Shown here in pieces: positions 56,862 through 64,000 of a stretch of 64,000 nt of DNA. Under the pieces are notes generated by a model that was given only the letters and a program-made list of their open reading frames with translations, made no database searches and was not told the DNA's origin. This DNA is from a candidate division TM6 bacterium GW2011_GWF2_28_16 (GTDB taxonomy: Bacteria; Babelota; Babeliae; Babelales; UASB340): positions 248,001 to 312,000 of the forward strand of contig LBNX01000002.1 in NCBI GenBank assembly GCA_000989185.1. Reading direction: 5' to 3'. The position numbers and the translations under genes were made by a program. The first letter of the stretch is position 1; each line of letters begins with the position of its first letter.

Positions 56862-58266
56862 TTTAATTAAAAAAAATTATAAGTTTTTAATATTTATATT
56901 TTTATTATCTTATTTATTAAGATTATTTTTATTTAATTTATTTTTAAGTAAAAATGAAAATTATATAACTGCAGATTCTGGCGCATATAAAGAGTTTGCT
57001 TTAAAAATAGCTCAAATAAATAATATAAAAGATAATTTTTATAGGCTCCCTGGATACCCTGTTTTTTTAGCTATATTTTATAAATTATTTAATAATCAAG
57101 ATAAAATAGCTTTATATATTCAAATATTTTTATCTAGTTTTATTCCCATATTAATATTTATATTAAGTTTAATTATATTTCCCAATATTATTCTTGTGGC
57201 AAAATTATCAGCTTTATTAAGTGCTATTAATGTTGGGTTTAATATATTTTCTGGGCTTTTAATGTCAGAGAGTTTATTTATATTTTTATTTTTAATATTT
57301 ATAATTTTATTTTTTAGAACAGCGTCTTGTGACTGTCATCCTGAACTTGTTTCAGGATCCAGAAATATAATACATCATAATAAAAACATATTTTTTGCTG
57401 GCCTATTTTTAGGTTTTGCAGGCCTAGTTCGTCCTGTTGGGCATTATTTATTATTTTTATCTATATTATTAATAATTTTAAATAATTTAAATTTTAAAAA
57501 TTATAAATTAAATATAAAAAATAATTTCAAAAAAATTTTATATTTAATACTGGGTTTTACTATAATAACAGGCCCATTATTAATAAAAAATTATATATAT
57601 ACTGGGCATTTATTCTTTCACACTTTGCCAGGTAAGCATTTTTTGTATCATAGTGCTGCTAATATAGTTATGAAAACAGAAAATTTAGATTATGGGCAAG
57701 CTAAACAAAAGCTAGTAATTCTTTTAAATAGTGAAATTAAAGAGCTTGAGAACAAAAAAAATATTACTGAGATAGAAACTTGTATAATCGCTGAAAAAAT
57801 AGCTTATAAATATATTTTTAGTCACTCAATAATTTTTATAAAACATGCTATAACAAATATTTTAAAAACAGCATTTAGGCCATTTAGCGAAGAATTTTTG
57901 TTTATTCAAGAAAAAAATAATATTAACAATAATTTAAGTAATAATATAAATAGATATTATTTAAACTTAATACCCATATTAAATAATAAATATTTAAATT
58001 TAATATTAATTTTCGAATTAATTTATATATTTTTTATATTTATTGGGTTTATATTATTTTTTATAAATTTTATTATTAATAAAAATATATTTAATGATAT
58101 AAATATTTTAAGTTTTATATTTTTATTTATATTTTTATCTCTAGCTTCTGGATTTGCGCGTTTACGTTTGCCAGTAGAGGGACTTATTATAATTTTGGTT
58201 GTACGTGCGTATGCGCTTGGCTATATTAGGTGTAATTTATGCTTAAAAAAGAAACATATTTTTTAA
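56848..58266 (+). CDS. PMT/ArnT-like membrane glycosyltransferase paralog 2, with one apparent insertion
   Basis: Same family as 55389-56861; CDCHPELVSGSRN at the homologous position. Confidence 0.82.
   Translation: MQIFNLIKKNYKFLIFIFLLSYLLRLFLFNLFLSKNENYITADSGAYKEFALKIAQINNIKDNFYRLPGYPVFLAIFYKLFNNQDKIALYIQIFLSSFIPILIFILSLIIFPNIILVAKLSALLSAINVGFNIFSGLLMSESLFIFLFLIFIILFFRTASCDCHPELVSGSRNIIHHNKNIFFAGLFLGFAGLVRPVGHYLLFLSILLIILNNLNFKNYKLNIKNNFKKILYLILGFTIITGPLLIKNYIYTGHLFFHTLPGKHFLYHSAANIVMKTENLDYGQAKQKLVILLNSEIKELENKKNITEIETCIIAEKIAYKYIFSHSIIFIKHAITNILKTAFRPFSEEFLFIQEKNNINNNLSNNINRYYLNLIPILNNKYLNLILIFELIYIFFIFIGFILFFINFIINKNIFNDINILSFIFLFIFLSLASGFARLRLPVEGLIIILVVRAYALGYIRCNLCLKKKHIF
57328..57370. 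repeat. In-frame palindromic element, copy 2
   Basis: Same core; stem 57338-57345 / 57351-57358. Confidence 0.8.
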
Positions 58267-59591
58267 TTTTTATATTTATATTTTCTTTTTTATTAAGAGC
58301 GTTATTTTTTATAAGCTTTTTGAATAAAGACAAAAATTATTTTACTGGTGATTGGAACGATTATAATACTGTTGCATTACAAATTTATGAAAACAATAAA
58401 ATTGCAAACTCTTCTGGAGAACCTCAGTTTTTACGTTTGCCATTATATCCAATATTTTTGGGTTTAAATTATAAATTATTTGGTAAAGAATCGCCCAAAA
58501 CTCTTTGGGTACAAATATTTTTAGCATCTTTTATACCTGTATTAATTTATATTTTAGCGCAATTAATTTTTAATAACTTTTTTGTCTCTTGTTTATCAAG
58601 TTTTATTTCTAGTGTGCATCTGGGCTATATATTTTTTTCTGGGATATTAATGTCAGAGAGTTTATTTTTAATATTATTTTTATTATTTTTAATATTATTT
58701 TTTAAAAATAATTTTTTTTATTCTGGGCTAACGTTGGGCTTAGCTTCGCTTGTTCGCCCTGTAGGGTTATATTTAATAATACTTTCTATATTTATTATTT
58801 TTTTAAAAAAATATAATTTAAAAATTAAATTTAAAAATATATTTAAATTATTTATATCTTGGTTACTAGTTATTTCACCTTGGGTATTAAGAAATTATTT
58901 ATTAACAGGGTTTATATTTTTAACGTCATTTTCTGGTCAGCATTTTTATACTTTTACGGCAAATTATATTTATGCAAATGTGAATAAAGTTGATTATGTA
59001 AAGGCAAAACAAGATTTACAAAATATTGCTAGTAAAAAAATAAAAATTTTAGAGAATAATAAAAATAGAAGATTATATTGTATAGAAAAGTGTAAAATAT
59101 ACGAAAATTTAAGTATTAATTATATTTTAAAACACCCAGGTTTATTTATAAAACACGCTAGTATAAATATTTTAAAAACTATGCTTTTCCCATTTTTTAC
59201 AGAGTTATATTACGTAAAAGATTTTAATGATACTTTTGCTTGCCCAGCAAATAATTTAAAAGAAGCTTTTAGTAAATTTTATATACCAAAGAGTGATAAT
59301 TTATTTTTATTAATTTATATGTATCTAGATTTATTAATATTTTTGTTTTTATTTATAGGCTTTTGCGGATTTATAATTTTAATTATTATTAATAATAATT
59401 TTTTAAAATATCTAGATATATTTTTAATTTATTTATTATTTATTTTTATTACTTTAGCTTGTGGATATCCAAGATTACGATTGCCTGTAGAGGGGTTTAT
59501 TATAATTTTGGCGTCTTATTTTTACAATAAAATATATCTAAAATTTTACCATTTTGGCGTTCTATCGAATATACGTGATCATAAAAATTAA
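58239..59591 (+). CDS. PMT/ArnT-like membrane glycosyltransferase paralog 3 (no insertion)
   Basis: [29 protein letters not shown]: uninterrupted equivalent of the inserted region. Confidence 0.82.
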   Translation: MLKKETYFLIFIFIFSFLLRALFFISFLNKDKNYFTGDWNDYNTVALQIYENNKIANSSGEPQFLRLPLYPIFLGLNYKLFGKESPKTLWVQIFLASFIPVLIYILAQLIFNNFFVSCLSSFISSVHLGYIFFSGILMSESLFLILFLLFLILFFKNNFFYSGLTLGLASLVRPVGLYLIILSIFIIFLKKYNLKIKFKNIFKLFISWLLVISPWVLRNYLLTGFIFLTSFSGQHFYTFTANYIYANVNKVDYVKAKQDLQNIASKKIKILENNKNRRLYCIEKCKIYENLSINYILKHPGLFIKHASINILKTMLFPFFTELYYVKDFNDTFACPANNLKEAFSKFYIPKSDNLFLLIYMYLDLLIFLFLFIGFCGFIILIIINNNFLKYLDIFLIYLLFIFITLACGYPRLRLPVEGFIIILASYFYNKIYLKFYHFGVLSNIRDHKN

Positions 59592-61164
59592 TATTATTAA
59601 TTAGGGGTATAAGTTCTTGAATTGTTGGGAATTTTTCGTAATCTAGTCTACATTCTCTTCTGGGTATATTAATAATATAGCTGTTATTTGGGATATTATT
59701 TTTATCAAAATCTATAAATTTTAGATCTTTTCTTAAGTCATAAAAATAAAAAGTATCTTTATCAAAGTAATTTAATAAAGGTGAAGTTATATTTGCGTTT
59801 AAATTTGCATTTTTATTTAACCAGTTAATACCGGATCTTAAAGAGTTTAGCCAATAATCACAACTAAAAGGGATATTTTTATCTTGGGCGCCATTAAGGC
59901 CGCCGGTAAAATAATTATAAAAAGTAGTTTGATATGGGTGAGTTTCTATTAAGTTATAAATATTTGTAAAAAAAATTATAAAAAATAAAAATATACTTAA
60001 AAATATTTTATTTATTTTAAATTTATTATTTATAAAATTAGCGAGCTCTTTTATGCCAATAGCTGTAATTATAGAAAATGGCACTATAAATATTAAAAAA
60101 TGTCTTAGCCCATCATAATGATTAACTTTGGGTAAACAGTGTCTTAAAACGGGAAATAGCACCCAAATTAAGAGTAATAAATTAAATTTATATTTATGCT
60201 TATTAAATAATATAAATATAAAACCCAGTATAAAAAAAACTAAAATTAATATTGGTGTAGTGTAATAAATTTGTTTTATAGAGTATAAATTCCAGCCCAA
60301 ACTTATATCAGAGCCAATGCCTACGCAATATCTAAATAGTGAAATAAAAAATATTGGGGCTTTATCAAAGAAGTCTCGAGAATTATTATAAGCCCATGGC
60401 TGTAATGGCGGAAACAAACTTATAAAGATAAAAAAACTTATTAAAGCTCCCAGAAAATAATTAATTATAGTGCGTATTTTTATACAAGAGTTATTTTTTA
60501 TTAAAGTAATAATATTTTTAAATTGCCACAAAAATAATATTATTGGTATTAAAAGTGCATCCATTTTTGTAGCTAGTGCAAAGCCAAAAAATATAAAACT
60601 TAAGTATAAAAATTTTGCTTTTTCATTAATTATAAATTCTACAAAATATATAATAGTAATCGTAAAAAATATAATTTCTGGAATATCTTTTATATTATTA
60701 AAAGTGTGCCCAAAAAATCTTGGTATAGTTAATAAAATTAATATAGAGCTTAAAGCTATAAAATTCCCCCAGTATTTTTGTAAAAAAAAGAAAAATATAA
60801 AAATAAATATTAATAATAATATTAAAATTATTATATGATGCGCATCTATTGGGTTTAATATATGTAATTTTTCATAAAATAATTTGCATGATATAGCAGA
60901 TAAAATATTTTCGAGCGAAAATATCATGTATGGGATTTTTTTTGCTACAGCGTTATATTCTTTTGGATGCTCGTTTAATTCTGGAATATTATCTTGAAAA
61001 TCTAAATGCCCTGTTTGATAATAGTTTAAATATTTATGACCTATTCCAAAATTGACAGGTTCGTCTAAAGTTATACCATAGTCTTTGAGTAAAAAGATGC
61101 TAGATACAAAGTAAGTTGTAGCTATACAGAGTAGTAATAATAAAATTAATTTAGTTTTGTTCAT
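59500..61164 (-). CDS. PMT/GT39-like membrane glycosyltransferase
   Basis: Multi-TM; DYGITLDEPVNFGIGHKY, PRFFGHTFNNIKDIPEI. Confidence 0.8.
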   Translation of the reverse strand: MNKTKLILLLLLCIATTYFVSSIFLLKDYGITLDEPVNFGIGHKYLNYYQTGHLDFQDNIPELNEHPKEYNAVAKKIPYMIFSLENILSAISCKLFYEKLHILNPIDAHHIIILILLLIFIFIFFFFLQKYWGNFIALSSILILLTIPRFFGHTFNNIKDIPEIIFFTITIIYFVEFIINEKAKFLYLSFIFFGFALATKMDALLIPIILFLWQFKNIITLIKNNSCIKIRTIINYFLGALISFFIFISLFPPLQPWAYNNSRDFFDKAPIFFISLFRYCVGIGSDISLGWNLYSIKQIYYTTPILILVFFILGFIFILFNKHKYKFNLLLLIWVLFPVLRHCLPKVNHYDGLRHFLIFIVPFSIITAIGIKELANFINNKFKINKIFLSIFLFFIIFFTNIYNLIETHPYQTTFYNYFTGGLNGAQDKNIPFSCDYWLNSLRSGINWLNKNANLNANITSPLLNYFDKDTFYFYDLRKDLKFIDFDKNNIPNNSYIINIPRRECRLDYEKFPTIQELIPLINNINFYDHVYSIERQNGKILDIFYCKNKTPKL

Positions 61165-62521
61165 GAGTATTAAAAAATTTTTATTAATTATTTGGGTTAC
61201 TTCAATAATATTTCAGTATTTATTTTTTAATTTTTTTGTAAACAAAAATAATAATCATATGGTTTGTACAGACTCAAGCGAATATATTGCAATATCTAAA
61301 AGTATTTACAATAATTGTGAAATTAAAAAAGAAGATGGAGATTTTAATTTTAGGCGCCTGCCTGGGTATCCAGCGTTTTTAAGTTTATGTTATAAATTAC
61401 TTGGTCAAGATAATATCAAAAAAGCTTTATATATACAGGTATTTTTAGCCAGTTTTATACCCATATTAATTTTTATATTAAGTTTAGTAATATTCCCTAA
61501 TAATTTATTACTTGCGCAATTAAGTGCAATTTTTTCTTTATTTAATTTGGGCTTTTATGTTTATTCGGGCGTAGTTTTGTCTGATATTTTATTTTTAATA
61601 TTATTTTTAATTTTTTTAATATTATTTTATAAAAATAAATATTTTCTTTCAGGTGTAATTTTGGGTTTAGCATCGCTTGTGCGCCCTGTAGGGGTATATT
61701 TAATAATAATAATTTCTATAATTATAATTTTATTTAAAAAGTTTAATTTTAAATTAAAAATAAAAAATATATTTAAAATTTTTATACCCTGGGTATTAAT
61801 AATTTCCCCCTGGTTATTGCGCAATTTTTTATTAACAGGTGCATTATTTTTTCATACTTTACCAGGTATTCACTTTTTAATTTATACAGCTGCTTATATT
61901 AAAAGTGATATAGAAAAAATAGAATATTACGAAGCTAAAAATATTTTATTAAACAAATGGGAACATGATAATCAAAAAGCAGGGCTTTTAGAAAATAATA
62001 TAAATTACGATATAAAGTCTTGTAATATAGCTGAAAATATCACGAAAAAATATATATTAAATAATAAAATTTTATTTTTAAAATACAGTTTAATAAATAT
62101 ATTTAAAACTATATTTTCGTTGCATTCAGGTACGCTTATTTATTGGGATTCTCAAGAATTACCAAATTATACCAGTAAAACTAGCTTTTTAGATAAAATT
62201 AAGCGATTTTTATTTCCAAAAATAAATAATAAATTTTTATATTTTATTATTTATTTAGAAATTTTATTTTTATTTTTATTATTACTTGGTTTTAGTTTAT
62301 TTATTTTAAAAATTTTATATTATAAAAAAAATTTAAATTTAATTTTAAATATCTTATTATTTGTGCTTTTATTTGTTTCTATTACGCTTGCTTATGGATG
62401 TGCACGTTTAAGATTGCCCGTAGAAATATTTTTAATATTATTTGCAGTTAGTTATTGGCTTGAAAATTTTAATAATATTTTAAAAAAGTTAAAATTTAAA
62501 AATAATAAAAAAGGGGCTTAG
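61163..62521 (+). CDS. PMT/ArnT-like membrane glycosyltransferase paralog 4 (no insertion)
   Basis: [48 protein letters not shown] 61163 preferred over TTG 61157. Confidence 0.82.
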   Translation: MSIKKFLLIIWVTSIIFQYLFFNFFVNKNNNHMVCTDSSEYIAISKSIYNNCEIKKEDGDFNFRRLPGYPAFLSLCYKLLGQDNIKKALYIQVFLASFIPILIFILSLVIFPNNLLLAQLSAIFSLFNLGFYVYSGVVLSDILFLILFLIFLILFYKNKYFLSGVILGLASLVRPVGVYLIIIISIIIILFKKFNFKLKIKNIFKIFIPWVLIISPWLLRNFLLTGALFFHTLPGIHFLIYTAAYIKSDIEKIEYYEAKNILLNKWEHDNQKAGLLENNINYDIKSCNIAENITKKYILNNKILFLKYSLINIFKTIFSLHSGTLIYWDSQELPNYTSKTSFLDKIKRFLFPKINNKFLYFIIYLEILFLFLLLLGFSLFILKILYYKKNLNLILNILLFVLLFVSITLAYGCARLRLPVEIFLILFAVSYWLENFNNILKKLKFKNNKKGA

Positions 62522-62523
62522 TT

Positions 62524-64000
62524 ATGCAAAAAAAAGAGAGTAATAAAGTTGCAATAATTATTGGAGCTGGCCCGGCCGGGCTTACTGCAGCATATGAATT
62601 ACTTAAAAATACAGATATAAAGCCAATAATATTTGAAACAGATTTTCAGGTTGGAGGTCTTTCTAAAACTGTTAATTATAAAAATAATAGAATCGATATT
62701 GGTGGACATAGATTTTTTTCTAAAAGTGAAAGAGTTAATAGTTGGTGGAAAGAGTTTTTGCCAGAACAAAATAGTAATCTAAATCCAGATAAAATAGATA
62801 AAATATTTTTAAAACGTTCTAGGTTGTCTAGAATATTTTTTTTAAGAAAATTCTTTGATTATCCTGTATCTTTATCGTTTAAGACACTTTTTAATTTGGG
62901 GTTATGGCGCACAATAAAAATTACTTTAAGTTATTTAAAAATAAAAGTTTTACCCAAAAGACAAGAAAAAAATTTACAAGATTTTTTTATAAATAGATTT
63001 GGGCAAGAATTATTTAATACATTTTTTAAATATTATACAGAAAAAGTATGGGGTATAGATTGCGATAAAATAGACGCTAGCTGGGGTGCTCAAAGAGTTA
63101 AGGGTGTTTCTATATCTAAAGCTATATCGCATGCGTTTAAAAATATATTAAAATTAAATAAAAATAAAAATAAAATAGAAACAAGCTTAATCGATTCTTT
63201 TTTGTATCCAAAATATGGCCCTGGGCAAATGTGGGAAAGTGTTGCTGAGCAAATAATAAAGCTTGGTGGGCAAATTTATTTAAATCACGAAGTTATAAAT
63301 TTAGATATAAGTAAAAATAATATTAATAAAATTTATGTTCGTGATATAAAAAACAATAAAATATTAGAATTTAATAGTGATTATGTTTTATCAAGTATGC
63401 CTGTAAAAGATCTGGTAGCTTGTCTAAAAACAGGCGTGCCTGAATATGTTTTTGATATTTCACAGGGGCTTTTATATCGTGATTTTATAACAGTTGGCTT
63501 ATTATTAAATAATTTAAAAATTAAAGATAACTGGATATATATTCAAGAACGAGATGTTCTTGTTGGACGTATACAAATATTTAATAATTGGAGTCCTTAT
63601 ATGGTCGCAAATTTAAATAATATTTGGATAGGGCTTGAATATTTCTGTAATGAAAATGATTATCTCTGGAATTTGAATGAAAGAGAACTCGTAAATTTGG
63701 CTATAAAAGAACTTTGTAAAATGGGTTTTATAGAAGAAAAATATATTTTAGATAGCACAGTTATAAAAGTTAAAAAAGCATATCCTGCATACTTTGGTGA
63801 GTATAAAAATTTTGATTTAGTTAAAAATTATTTAAATAAATTTGAAAATTTATATTTAATAGGTCGTAATGGTATGCATAGATATAATAATATGGATCAC
63901 AGTATGCTTACGGCGATGCAGGCTGTAGAAAATATAAAAAATAATATACAAGATAAAAGTAATATTTGGCACGTAAATACAGAGCAAGAATATCATGAAA
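62524..64000 (+). CDS. FAD/NAD(P)-binding oxidoreductase (UDP-galactopyranose mutase-like/amine oxidase-like), 3'-truncated by window; absent from ORF track
   Basis: [71 protein letters not shown]...; open to window end. Confidence 0.85.
   Translation, partial: MQKKESNKVAIIIGAGPAGLTAAYELLKNTDIKPIIFETDFQVGGLSKTVNYKNNRIDIGGHRFFSKSERVNSWWKEFLPEQNSNLNPDKIDKIFLKRSRLSRIFFLRKFFDYPVSLSFKTLFNLGLWRTIKITLSYLKIKVLPKRQEKNLQDFFINRFGQELFNTFFKYYTEKVWGIDCDKIDASWGAQRVKGVSISKAISHAFKNILKLNKNKNKIETSLIDSFLYPKYGPGQMWESVAEQIIKLGGQIYLNHEVINLDISKNNINKIYVRDIKNNKILEFNSDYVLSSMPVKDLVACLKTGVPEYVFDISQGLLYRDFITVGLLLNNLKIKDNWIYIQERDVLVGRIQIFNNWSPYMVANLNNIWIGLEYFCNENDYLWNLNERELVNLAIKELCKMGFIEEKYILDSTVIKVKKAYPAYFGEYKNFDLVKNYLNKFENLYLIGRNGMHRYNNMDHSMLTAMQAVENIKNNIQDKSNIWHVNTEQEYHE

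Noticed and set aside
1-64000. CRISPR array, rRNA genes, transposase or prophage
   Set aside because: No regularly spaced direct repeats, no rRNA motifs, no recognisable transposase, integrase or phage structural ORFs were seen.

Overview
AT-rich (roughly 25% GC by eye) bacterial window, densely coded, with short intergenic gaps and a high share of predicted exported proteins (N-terminal signal peptides). Gene content (degenerate Hint proteins, exported kinase-like and PPP phosphatase proteins, DUF2608-type HAD proteins, ankyrin-like and solenoid repeats) suggests a host-associated bacterium, possibly Dependentiae/TM6-like. That assignment is inference only. Core genes recognised: tyrS, glmU, sbcD-like, cysS, homospermidine synthase, ABC transporter, Na+/H+ antiporter, alaS (-), NfeD/SPFH pair, uvrC (-), pilO/P/Q-like cluster, acetyl-CoA synthetase-like, SurA-like, wecB, wecC, a bi-domain dehydrogenase, an array of PMT/ArnT-like membrane glycosyltransferases, a right-edge FAD oxidoreductase absent from the ORF track, and one tRNA-Ser(CGA) on the minus strand. 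Main hunt results: (1) a minus-strand operon (3624-1194) encoding an exported degenerate-Hint protein with a C-terminal domain resembling a polymorphic toxin, followed at once by a leaderless candidate immunity protein; a second locus (44636-46079) has two tandem Hint-like exported proteins. (2) Two tandem exported proteins share a nearly identical 130-bp promoter/signal-peptide cassette, and in both the signal peptide is out of frame with the body near poly-A tracts, which suggests phase variation or slippage. (3) A family of palindromic elements (TGTCATCCTGAA..TTCAGGATCCA) lies in-frame inside two membrane glycosyltransferase genes, with an intergenic copy carrying a compensatory stem change. 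A GC-rich composite element shares a 25-nt segment with sequence abutting the tRNA-Ser 3' end. All calls come from reading the sequence and supplied ORFs; no database search was run.
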